From: an uncultured Mucispirillum sp.
GTDB lineage: Bacteria > Chrysiogenota > Deferribacteres > Deferribacterales > Mucispirillaceae
Direction of reading: 5' to 3'
DNA length: 12,435 nucleotides
NCBI GenBank assembly: GCA_910586745.1
Contig: CAJUJZ010000062.1
Span: 1-12,435 of the forward strand
Made by a program: the position numbers and the translations under genes. Of this stretch, positions 6,522 through 12,435 are shown piece by piece. Every line of letters starts with the position of its first letter. Position 1 is the first letter of the stretch. The notes below the pieces were generated by a model. It saw nothing but the letters and a program-made list of their open reading frames with translations, was not told the DNA's origin and ran no database searches.

Positions 6522-7367
6522 ATTAAGATGTACAAAAAATAACCTGTAAATATATTATATTCCATTACATATACTGTTTTTATTGTTAAATAACTTCTTT
6601 ATATATTTTATTATAATTCATTTATTAAATCCGTAATATATTAAATCATTGAATTATCCATTAAGACAGTATCATATATCCAGCAGTAATATAAATAAAT
6701 TAGTTTATTAGCTGTAAAATATACCCTTAAATCTATGCTTTTTTCATCACACATTCCTTTTCTCTGTAAAAATAAATATGCCTTTTTTTATATAGTCTGC
6801 TTAAAAATTTATAAAGTATATAGAAAATTAATATATATTGTTAATAGAATAACAAAGCAAAAGTATTTTTGTAAAAAGTTTATAATAGCTGATATTATAT
6901 AAAAAACTTATTAATATAATGATGTAAAATTAAACATTATACCATTAATCTTATATTAATTTTATAAATAAAGTATATAGTGACTATCAAAAATAATTTA
7001 AACTAACTGTAGATAATTTATATATAAGCTTTATACAATTAATAAAGTACAGCTTATTTTATAATGTATTATAATTTCTTTAAAGCTGCTGCTTAAAATT
7101 ATGATAAATAAATATTGTATAAATCTTACAATATATTAGACAACAGATGAACAATATTACTGGTTTTATAATGTAATGGATGATAAAAACAGCATTTTAT
7201 AAATATTTATTGGTATATTTTATAAAACACATTATCACAGGCTAAAAATCACTTTATACTGTAATAATCTTTTTTAAATAAAGCAGAATTAATATGTAAT
7301 TATTACTATACTTATATAATACAGCAATAGATTAAAAAAGTGCTATATTATTATAACTAAACTGCAT
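6522..7367. other. Long AT-rich intergenic region without a recognisable gene
   Basis: About 0.85 kb lies between the sigma factor stop and the terminator of the convergent rny operon. No frame gives a recognisable protein, no tRNA or known RNA is evident, and no GC-rich terminator follows the sigma gene. It is visibly more AT-rich than the flanking genes and full of stop codons. Several short inverted repeats occur (6881-6899, 7059-7074, 7112-7134), which such composition can give by chance. The longest short frame I found is 55 codons at 6735-6902 on the plus strand, without a ribosome binding site. It may be decayed coding DNA, a long 3' UTR, or hold an unrecognised small RNA. Confidence 0.6.
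7112..7134. repeat. 8-bp inverted repeat in the AT-rich gap
   Basis: ATATTGTA (7112-7119) and TACAATAT (7127-7134) are perfect inverted arms around a 7-base loop. It is the best small hairpin I found in this intergenic region. It has no clear tract of T after it on either strand. Chance occurrence is quite possible in DNA of this composition. Confidence 0.35.
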
Positions 7368-7408
7368 AAAAATAAAAAAAGCTGGACAGCATAAACACTA
7401 TCCAGCTT
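7368..7408 (-). terminator. Intrinsic terminator of the zapA-rny operon
   Basis: On the minus strand an 8-bp stem, AAGCTGGA (pairing 7401-7408 with 7379-7386), extends past one mismatch by two more pairs and is followed by seven T, one A and five T (7380-7368). It lies about 30 bases after the rny stop and is a textbook Rho-independent terminator in that direction. Confidence 0.9.
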
Positions 7409-7438
7409 AAAAAGTTTTATTGATAAGTAAATATAACT

Positions 7439-8995
7439 TTATTTAGCAAATTCTATAGCTCTGGACTCTCTAATAACCATAACTTTTATCTGTCCAGGAT
7501 ATGTTAATTCTTCTTCTACTTTTTTAGAAATATCTTTAGAAAGAACAACTAAACCATCATCATTTACTTTATCTGGCTCTACAATAATTCTAACTTCTCT
7601 ACCTGCCTGTATAGCAAATGATTTTGCAACACCTTCAAAAGAAGATGCCACTTCTTCAAGCTGTTCAAGACGCTTAATATAGCTTTCTAACACTTCTCTC
7701 CTTGCTCCAGGGCGGGAAGCTGATATTGCATCACTTGCCTGCACAAGGATAGCTTCAATACATTTAAATTCTTCTTCACCATGGTGGCTGGCAATAGCAT
7801 TAATAATACGCCAGTCTTCTTTATTTTTCTTAGCTACTTCAATACCTATTGTAGTATGTGAGCCTTCTGCTTCATAATCTATTGCTTTACCAATATCATG
7901 TAAAAGACCTGCCCTTTTAGCAATTTTTGGGTCAAGACCAAGTTCTGCTGCCATAATACCAGCAATAGTTGCAACTTCTATAGAATGACCTAATACATTT
8001 TGACCATAACTTGTTCTGTATTTTAATCTGCCAATAAGTTTTAAAATTTCCTGACTCATATTATGGATGCCTAAGTTAAATACAGTTTCTTCACCAAGTT
8101 CTAAAATATGTTTATCCATTTCCTGTCTGCTTTTTTGGTGCAGTTCTTCAATTCTTGCAGGGTGTATTCTTCCATCAGTAATTAATTTTTCTAATGTTAA
8201 TTTTGCAGTTTCTCTGCGGAATGGGTCATAGCTTGATAAAATAACTGCTTCTGGAGTATCATCAACAATAATATCTACACCAGTAATTGTTTCAAATGTT
8301 CTAATATTTCTACCTTCTCTACCAATAATACGACCTTTCATTTCATCATTTGGCAGGTTAACTAAAGTAACAGTAATATCATTTGTAAATTCAGAAGCAC
8401 ATCGTTGTATAGCTGTTGAAATTATACTTCTTGCTCTTTTTTCAGATTCATTTTTTGCTTCTTCTTCTAACTCTCTTATAGTTCTTGCAGAGTCTTTTTT
8501 AGCTTCATCAACCATTTGCTCTATAAGCATTTTTTTAGCTTCTTCACCAGTCATGCAGGCAGCGCGTTCAACTTCTTTAATTAAGCTTTGTTTAATTTCT
8601 TCATTTTTAGCTTTAAGAGCGTCAATATCTTTCATACGCCTGTCATATTCTTGATCTCTTTTAACAAGCTGTTCTTCTTTGCGTAAAGCTGATTCCATTT
8701 TCTTTTCTAAAGTTTCTTCTCTGGCTTCAAGTCTACGCTCAATATGACTGATATCTTTTTTCTTTTCTTTTATTTCTTTTTCTAAATCCTGACGGCCTTT
8801 AAAAATAATTTCTTTAGACTCCAGTTTTGCTTCTTTTATAATTTCTTCTCCCTCTTTTTTAGCTTTTGAAATTATATCTTCTGCTGTATTGTTTAATTTT
8901 TTATTTTCTTCTTCTTTCATTTTTTTGGCAACTAAATACCCAGCTGCAAGACCTGCCAATACACAAACAAGCCCTACTACAATATAATAGCTCAT
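7439..8995 (-). CDS. rny: Ribonuclease Y
   Basis: RNase Y is a membrane-anchored endoribonuclease that starts mRNA decay. The 518-residue length is typical. An N-terminal membrane helix (about 3-23) is followed by a long charged coiled coil (about 27-190), a KH RNA-binding domain with GRIIGREGRNIRTFE (221-235, GREG loop at 225-228) and an HD hydrolase domain with the metal-binding LLHDIGKAID (His366, Asp367), GSH (378-380) and SHH (403-405). All expected catalytic residues are present. The ATG overlaps the preceding stop codon (TAATG), and a strong AGGAGGG site lies inside the end of the upstream gene. It is the last gene of the operon and is followed by a strong terminator. The pairing of rny with the 5-formyl-THF cyclo-ligase and zapA is a known arrangement in several Gram-negative groups. 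Confidence 0.98.
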   Translation of the reverse strand: MSYYIVVGLVCVLAGLAAGYLVAKKMKEEENKKLNNTAEDIISKAKKEGEEIIKEAKLESKEIIFKGRQDLEKEIKEKKKDISHIERRLEAREETLEKKMESALRKEEQLVKRDQEYDRRMKDIDALKAKNEEIKQSLIKEVERAACMTGEEAKKMLIEQMVDEAKKDSARTIRELEEEAKNESEKRARSIISTAIQRCASEFTNDITVTLVNLPNDEMKGRIIGREGRNIRTFETITGVDIIVDDTPEAVILSSYDPFRRETAKLTLEKLITDGRIHPARIEELHQKSRQEMDKHILELGEETVFNLGIHNMSQEILKLIGRLKYRTSYGQNVLGHSIEVATIAGIMAAELGLDPKIAKRAGLLHDIGKAIDYEAEGSHTTIGIEVAKKNKEDWRIINAIASHHGEEEFKCIEAILVQASDAISASRPGARREVLESYIKRLEQLEEVASSFEGVAKSFAIQAGREVRIIVEPDKVNDDGLVVLSKDISKKVEEELTYPGQIKVMVIRESRAIEFAK

Positions 8996-9540
8996 TACGC
9001 CCTCCTGATAATAATACGATTTTCTGTAAATATTTCATCTACAGCTTTATCAAAGTTTTCTGTTTCAATTTTGTCTATAACTTGAAATTCATAGGCAAAA
9101 GCCGATTTAATAGTAGTATTCGCTACTGCTAAATACCTGTCGTAATAACCACCACCATATCCTATGCGATTACAACTTTTATCAAAGGCAACACCAGGAA
9201 TACACATAACATCTGGTAAAATATCAAGCTCCTTTCCTGCTGGCTCATAAATACCAAACTTACCAGCATGTAGTTTATCAAAACCTTCAAACTGCTTAAA
9301 TAACATATCTTTACCGCGTACTACTGGTAAAAATATTTTTTTACCTTCAGCACAAAGCCTTTCTATAAGCGGCAGAGTATTTACCTCATTTTCTATGGGA
9401 TAATAGAATAAGAAAATGTTTAAAAAATAATATTTTTTATAAAAAGCATTAGTTATTTTTAATGATTTATCTTTTAATTCATCATTAGAATAATTATTCC
9501 TTAACACTTTTATTTTATTACGAATATCTTGTTTATTCAT
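8995..9540 (-). CDS. ygfA: 5-formyltetrahydrofolate cyclo-ligase
   Basis: The enzyme uses ATP to convert 5-formyltetrahydrofolate to 5,10-methenyltetrahydrofolate, recovering a dead-end folate. It is cytoplasmic. The 181-residue product has the family layout: an N-terminal helix with the conserved KxxIRNKIKVLRN-type start, then FYYPIENEVNT (about 45-55), GKKIFLPVV (66-74) and the C-terminal signature PGVAFDKSCNRIGYGGGYYD (115-134), which holds the ATP/folate-binding loop. The frame extends upstream to 9669, but the ATG at 9540 matches the family N-terminus and overlaps the rarA stop by 8 bases, pointing to coupled translation; the upstream extension is simply the rarA 3' end read in another frame. 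Its stop overlaps the rny start by one base. In E. coli the homologue sits directly beside 6S RNA and zapA; here rarA lies between. Confidence 0.93.
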   Translation of the reverse strand: MNKQDIRNKIKVLRNNYSNDELKDKSLKITNAFYKKYYFLNIFLFYYPIENEVNTLPLIERLCAEGKKIFLPVVRGKDMLFKQFEGFDKLHAGKFGIYEPAGKELDILPDVMCIPGVAFDKSCNRIGYGGGYYDRYLAVANTTIKSAFAYEFQVIDKIETENFDKAVDEIFTENRIIIRRA

Positions 9541-10744
9541 AATCTTTAATATCATTCCATAGATTATGTAATCTTTCTTTAATCTTCTGCTCAAATCCAA
9601 AATTAGATGGATGATAAAACACAAGATTATCACTAATATAGCGTTGTTTAATAAAATTACCATAATCAAAAGGATACTTATACCCTTTTGGATTTTGCCT
9701 TATATTCTCTGGCACCACAGGATCATGGTTTTTAAGATAATCCATTACCTGATGATACCCATTATAGCTTCTGTTACTTTTAGGGCATGAGGCAAGAAAA
9801 GTCACTGCATGGGCGAGTATTATATAACCTTCAGGCACTCCCACATTCATAAAAGAATTATAGCAGGCATTAACAAAAATCTGCCCGTCTGGGAAAGCAT
9901 TGCCAATATCTTCTGAAGCAGAAATCATTAATCTTCTAAACACAGCTTCAGGAGAAACCCCATTTTTAATTAATTTAAAACACCATAATAATGCAGCATC
10001 AGGGTCACTTCCCCTGATACTTTTTATCATAGCAGATAAAATATCGTAAAATTCATCATTTGAAAATTGGTTAACAGGCATAATACTTTCTATTTCTTTT
10101 ATTGAAAGATATAATGTATCTCCCTGTCTGTTTCCTGTTAATGCTGATATCTCAAGAAGATTTAAAAACCTTCTACTGTCTCCTTGAGATAAAGAAATTA
10201 TATGTTTTAATGCACCATTTTCTACCACTTCAGAAACATTCTGCATTTTTTTTATATGTTTGCAGGCTTTGTTAAACTGCTTTTCAAAGGCTTCATCACT
10301 AATAGCTTTGAATTTAAACATAATACTTCTTGAACGCAAAGCAGGAACTAAATTGAAATACGGATTTTCGGCAGAAGCACCTATCAGTTTGATTTTTCTG
10401 TCATCTATTAATTTTAACAGAATATCTTGCTGAGATTTATTGTATCTATGAATTTCATCTATAAATACTATTATGTTTTTTTCATATACAGCCTGTTCAG
10501 CTAACCTTTTTAAATCAGCTGCACCACTAACTGCAGCATGGATTTTGTATACAGGGCAGTCCATTTGTTTCCCTGTCACTTCTGCCATACTTGTTTTGCC
10601 TGTCCCCGGAGGACCAACAAACATAATAGAGTCAAAAGATGCGCTTTCTATTAACGATATTAACAATGCATCAGGTCTTGTTAAGTGCTCCTGACCAACT
10701 ATATCATCAAATGAATGCGGACGCATTGCATCAGCTAAATTCAT
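9533..10744 (-). CDS. rarA: Replication-associated recombination protein A (RarA/MgsA AAA+ ATPase)
   Basis: RarA is a clamp-loader-like AAA+ ATPase that acts at stalled replication forks, probably opening duplex ends and interacting with SSB. The 403-residue product shows LADAMRPHSFDDIVGQEHL at its start, Walker A GPPGTGKT (44-51), Walker B IIVFIDEIHR (91-100), sensor 1 region IGASAENPYF (121-130), an ALRSRS arginine-finger-like segment (135-140), and the C-terminal tetramerisation domain with GSDPDAALLW and AYNSF-like CYNSF. The motif usually reads GATTENPSF, so GASAENPYF is a mild variant. The start is uncertain: the ATG at 10744 fits the family N-terminus, while an in-frame TTG at 10789 would add 15 residues; neither has a good Shine-Dalgarno sequence. 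It follows 6S RNA directly, so its message depends on readthrough or processing. Its stop overlaps the next gene. Confidence 0.92.
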   Translation of the reverse strand: MNLADAMRPHSFDDIVGQEHLTRPDALLISLIESASFDSIMFVGPPGTGKTSMAEVTGKQMDCPVYKIHAAVSGAADLKRLAEQAVYEKNIIVFIDEIHRYNKSQQDILLKLIDDRKIKLIGASAENPYFNLVPALRSRSIMFKFKAISDEAFEKQFNKACKHIKKMQNVSEVVENGALKHIISLSQGDSRRFLNLLEISALTGNRQGDTLYLSIKEIESIMPVNQFSNDEFYDILSAMIKSIRGSDPDAALLWCFKLIKNGVSPEAVFRRLMISASEDIGNAFPDGQIFVNACYNSFMNVGVPEGYIILAHAVTFLASCPKSNRSYNGYHQVMDYLKNHDPVVPENIRQNPKGYKYPFDYGNFIKQRYISDNLVFYHPSNFGFEQKIKERLHNLWNDIKDYE

Positions 10745-10811
10745 TAAAATATTATCCGATAAATCTATAAAAATCCGTGTTTTATTCAAACAACGAAATT
10801 ATTTTTATTAA

Positions 10812-10986
10812 CCCCCGCATATGCCGTTCACAACTGACACTGTAGCCTGTTACAAACAGGCGCCGCTCTGTGCTGCTTTAGGCTTTCGGATACAAGTCCG
10901 ACCTGCACACCACAACATGCATCACGACTATTAATTAAAAAGTGTTGGCTCCAGCATGTCAAAAAGTTTTACAAACACCGCAGGGG
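10812..10986 (-). ncRNA. ssrS: 6S RNA
   Basis: 6S RNA mimics an open promoter and binds the sigma-70 RNA polymerase holoenzyme, reducing transcription in stationary phase. About 175 nt fill the gap between zapA and rarA, markedly richer in G+C than its surroundings. Read on the minus strand, the ends pair (CCCCUGCG with UGCGGGGG). The apical stem contains UCGGA-CUUGUA-UCCGA followed by AAGCCU, very like the E. coli CUCGGUCCGUCCGAGAAGCCU region. A small hairpin GCCUGU-UUGUA-ACAGGC (10845-10861) lies on the 3' side, as in other 6S RNAs. The position beside zapA is the classic location. The exact ends are estimated from the closing stem. No protein frame is present. A covariance-model search with the 6S family would confirm it. 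Confidence 0.9.
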
Positions 10987-10987
10987 A

Positions 10988-11260
10988 TTATTTATTATCC
11001 ACTTTTTTAATTAAATCATCAATCTTACTATCAATACTTTTATAGTAAGAGATAGTTTCTTTTAACTGCTTATTTTCAAGCAGTAACTTATAAGCAACAC
11101 TCACTGCTGCTTTAGCATCAGACCTTAGTTGAGATTTTTTTAAAAATTCATCCATCATACCAGAAAGCTCTTTTGCAATATCTTTATAATACTGTTCCTG
11201 CCCTTCTGGTATATTAAGCAGCAAATGCTGACCTAATATTGTTAATTCAAAAGAACCCAT
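10988..11260 (-). CDS. zapA: Cell division protein ZapA
   Basis: ZapA binds FtsZ and bundles its filaments at midcell. The 90-residue product has the family form: an N-terminal globular part with FELTILGQHLLLNIPEGQEQYY (strand-turn-strand followed by a helix; quoted in part, residues 4-25), then SDAKAAVSVAYKLLLENKQLK (about 47-67) leading into a C-terminal coiled coil. Length is slightly below the E. coli protein. The ATG at 11260 is preceded by GAGGGG at good spacing. It lies 11 bases after a ZapB-like coiled-coil gene, in one operon, and one base before 6S RNA. The final codons also carry the likely 6S promoter. The context zapA-6S RNA-cyclo-ligase, known in other bacteria, strongly supports the name. 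Confidence 0.9.
   Translation of the reverse strand: MGSFELTILGQHLLLNIPEGQEQYYKDIAKELSGMMDEFLKKSQLRSDAKAAVSVAYKLLLENKQLKETISYYKSIDSKIDDLIKKVDNK
10994..11022 (-). promoter_or_regulatory. ssrS: Probable 6S RNA promoter inside the 3' end of zapA
   Basis: On the minus strand TTGATG (11017-11022) and GATAAT (10994-10999) are 17 bases apart. Seven bases separate the -10 box from the CCCC that opens the 6S closing stem at 10986, just where transcription should begin. The elements lie in the last codons of zapA. Confidence 0.6.
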
Positions 11261-11271
11261 ATCCCCTCAAA

Positions 11272-11490
11272 CTAAGATTCAAGCTTTATAAGCATATTTT
11301 CTATACGCTTTCTAACAATCTCTTTATTCTGCTTCAAAAGATTGTTTTCTGTTTCAATATTACCTATATGAATTAATAAACTATTATTCTTCTCAAGAAG
11401 TAAATCTCTTTCCTGCTTAACAGCATCACATTCTGCAAGCAGTTTATCAAGCTTTTCTTCAAGAAGAAGTAATTTATCTTGTATCATCAT
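11272..11490 (-). CDS. Small ZapB-like coiled-coil protein
   Basis: The 72-residue product is almost wholly a coiled coil with leucine heptads (KLLLLEEKLDKLL near the start, ERDLLLEKNNSLLIHIGNIE in the middle) and a basic C-terminus. It has no catalytic motif. Size, structure and position directly before zapA suggest a ZapB-type partner that links ZapA to the division site, but coiled coils resemble each other by composition, so family membership is inferred. Two ATG codons stand in tandem (11490 and 11487); there is no Shine-Dalgarno sequence, and the -10 box ends only six bases before the first ATG, so the message is probably leaderless. It is the first gene of the operon leading to rny. 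Confidence 0.75.
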   Translation of the reverse strand: MMIQDKLLLLEEKLDKLLAECDAVKQERDLLLEKNNSLLIHIGNIETENNLLKQNKEIVRKRIENMLIKLES

Positions 11491-11496
11491 AAACTA

Positions 11497-11525
11497 ATCT
11501 TATCACTATTAAAGTAAAAAGTCAA
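11497..11525 (-). promoter_or_regulatory. Promoter of the zapA-ssrS-rarA-rny operon
   Basis: On the minus strand TTGACT (11520-11525) and TAAGAT (11497-11502) are 17 bases apart, both close to consensus. The -35 box directly abuts the queE stop codon. The predicted transcription start is at or next to the A of the ATG at 11490. No terminator lies between queE and this promoter, so readthrough from queE is possible as well. Confidence 0.7.
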
Positions 11526-12227
11526 CTATGGTATCGCAAGAATTTTATGTGTTTGAGGAATTATTCTTGCTTCTATATTTTTACTATAATACATGTTATA
11601 CAAGTAATCAATAGTATCTTTTGTGATTATGCTGTCAACAGGCTGGATAATAATATTTTTTATATTATATTTATGCAGCTTATGTGCTGTATAATCTATA
11701 ATTTCTTTTGCATTATCTTCAGGCAGTAAAAGTTTTAAATAATAATCACTATGTTTTAAGCTGCTTAAAGCTTTTAATAAAACAGGTAAATTTGTTAATA
11801 CTTTTTCAGAATGAGTTTTTATATCAATGCTCATAATATCAAAAATATAATCAAGCTCTTTAAAATATTTTGTAATAAGTCCACTTGTTTCTAAAAATAA
11901 CTTTGCTTTTGATTTATTTTTAAAAATACCAGCAAGTTCTTTTACAAATTCATAATGGATTAACGGTTCACCACCTGTAATAGAATAACTGTGAAAATTA
12001 TTCCCTGCTCCAAATTCTTTTAAAACAATTTCTGATAATTCTTCTGCAGATACTGGATTATTATATTGTTTATTATTTATTTCAAAATACTCTTTATCCT
12101 GTATATCAGTATCACAATAAGGACAGTTAAAAGGACATTGTGAAAGCCTGATAAAAACTTGAGCTGTTCCAATATATTTTCCTTCACCCTGTGTAGAATA
12201 AAATACTTCTGATATATTAATTTTCAT
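11526..12227 (-). CDS. queE: 7-carboxy-7-deazaguanine synthase (radical SAM)
   Basis: QueE rearranges 6-carboxy-tetrahydropterin into 7-carboxy-7-deazaguanine, the ring-forming step of queuosine synthesis, using a 4Fe-4S cluster and S-adenosylmethionine. The 233-residue product opens with the family signature ISEVFYSTQGEGKYIG (5-20), then the cluster-binding CPFNCPYC (Cys31, Cys35, Cys38; CX3CX2C) and the SAM-binding ITGGEP (83-88). Later segments FLETSG (111-116) and SIDIKT (133-138) fit the barrel. The frame extends to 12254, but the ATG at 12227 matches the family N-terminus and has AGGATGG eight to nine bases upstream; an ATG at 12236 is the alternative. No other queuosine genes are in the window and I see no preQ1 riboswitch in the 78-base upstream gap. 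It is divergent from the glycosyltransferase. Confidence 0.93.
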   Translation of the reverse strand: MKINISEVFYSTQGEGKYIGTAQVFIRLSQCPFNCPYCDTDIQDKEYFEINNKQYNNPVSAEELSEIVLKEFGAGNNFHSYSITGGEPLIHYEFVKELAGIFKNKSKAKLFLETSGLITKYFKELDYIFDIMSIDIKTHSEKVLTNLPVLLKALSSLKHSDYYLKLLLPEDNAKEIIDYTAHKLHKYNIKNIIIQPVDSIITKDTIDYLYNMYYSKNIEARIIPQTHKILAIP

Positions 12228-12247
12228 AGCTACCATCCTATAAATGA

Positions 12248-12275
12248 TTGACAAGTTTATATCAAATGGTATAAT
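12248..12275 (+). promoter_or_regulatory. Consensus sigma-70 promoter for the glycosyltransferase gene
   Basis: TTGACA (12248-12253) and TATAAT (12270-12275) are both perfect hexamers with 16 bases between them. Transcription would start near 12282, about 24 bases before the ATG at 12306. The -35 box lies 21 bases upstream of the proposed queE start on the other strand. Confidence 0.75.
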
Positions 12276-12283
12276 TGATATAA
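12257..12283. promoter_or_regulatory. Inverted repeat around the -10 box, possible operator
   Basis: TTATATCAA (12257-12265) and TTGATATAA (12275-12283) are perfect 9-base inverted arms separated by 9 bases. They enclose the -10 box and fill the spacer and start region of the glycosyltransferase promoter. The geometry suits a dimeric repressor, but the local AT content makes chance possible. Confidence 0.4.
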
Positions 12284-12305
12284 TAAAAAATTCAAAGTAG
12301 ATATT

Positions 12306-12435
12306 ATGAGTAATATTGATATTTTAATGGCTTCTTATAACTCTGAAAAATATATAGCAAGCCAGATTAATTCTATTTTAAGCCAAACATACAATGATTC
12401 TCACATATACATTAATGATGATATATCTACTGATA
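12306..12435 (+). CDS. Glycosyltransferase family 2, N-terminal fragment (cut by window edge)
   Basis: Only the first 43 codons are visible. They read IDILMASYNSEKYIASQINS (4-23) followed by a conserved ILSQTY and DDISTD, the start of the GT-A nucleotide-sugar binding fold of family 2 glycosyltransferases: the first strand, the SYN nucleotide-binding turn and the DDxSxD motif. Such enzymes transfer sugars to surface polysaccharides or lipid carriers, usually at the inner face of the cytoplasmic membrane. The ribosome binding site is weak (AGTAG). It has its own consensus promoter and probably leads a surface-polysaccharide gene cluster to the right, which is inference. Substrate cannot be predicted. 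Confidence 0.85.
   Translation, partial: MSNIDILMASYNSEKYIASQINSILSQTYNDSHIYINDDISTD

Noticed and set aside
6522..7367. Replication origin in the AT-rich gap
   Set aside because: No cluster of DnaA-box-like TTATCCACA repeats and no dnaA, dnaN or similar gene nearby.
8866..9132. 88-codon plus-strand frame
   Set aside because: Antisense to the start of rny and the end of the cyclo-ligase gene, both well supported; no homology-like motif.
9541..9669. Upstream extension of the cyclo-ligase frame with a hydrophobic stretch resembling a membrane helix
   Set aside because: It overlaps the rarA 3' end in another frame, and the ATG at 9540 matches the family N-terminus.
10473..10694. 73-codon plus-strand frame
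   Set aside because: Antisense to the Walker A and B part of rarA.
10790..10987. tRNA or riboswitch in the GC-richer gap
   Set aside because: The closing stem, apical hairpin and zapA context fit 6S RNA; there is no cloverleaf or T-loop sequence.
11547..11729. 60-codon plus-strand frame
   Set aside because: Antisense to the 3' end of queE.
12228..12305. Possible preQ1 riboswitch upstream of queE
   Set aside because: No recognisable preQ1 aptamer pattern; the gap is explained by the divergent promoter and its inverted repeat.

Overview
The window is AT-rich bacterial chromosome (around 30% G+C by eye) with compact housekeeping operons and no mobile elements, tRNAs or CRISPR arrays that I can see. 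The gene set is Gram-negative: periplasmic c-type cytochrome, Tat-exported flavoprotein, ZapA, 6S RNA and a zinc-finger RecO. With the very low G+C this fits a member of the Deferribacterota, such as a Mucispirillum-like gut organism. That assignment is inference from gene content and composition, not from a search. Low-GC Campylobacterota is a less good alternative.

Left part (1-5460): the 3' part of lysS runs rightward and ends at a hairpin that separates it from a convergent leftward pair, mgtE-recO. mgtE is divergent from a two-gene operon encoding a diheme cytochrome c (fccA-like) and a Tat-exported FAD subunit (fccB-like). Together these should form a flavocytochrome c sulfide dehydrogenase, which oxidises sulfide in the periplasm and passes electrons to the c-type cytochrome pool. 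A 23-bp near-perfect palindrome covers the -10 box of this operon.

Middle (5460-7438): a group-2-type sigma-70 factor lacking region 1.1, followed by about 0.85 kb of very AT-rich DNA without a convincing gene, up to the terminator of the convergent operon from the right.

Right part (7439-12254), all leftward: queE, then a tightly packed operon of a ZapB-like coiled-coil gene, zapA, 6S RNA (ssrS), rarA, 5-formyl-THF cyclo-ligase and rny. Genes overlap by 8 nt (rarA/cyclo-ligase) and 1 nt (cyclo-ligase/rny). The operon promoter is placed so that transcription should begin at the first ATG, a leaderless arrangement. The 6S RNA has its own probable promoter inside the 3' end of zapA. Divergent from queE, at the right edge, begins a family-2 glycosyltransferase gene behind a consensus promoter whose -10 box is flanked by a 9-bp inverted repeat.

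Nothing here is clearly a wholly new system. The points most worth following up are the sulfide dehydrogenase operon with its operator and possible lipoprotein anchor, the leaderless division operon carrying 6S RNA, and the unexplained AT-rich gap.
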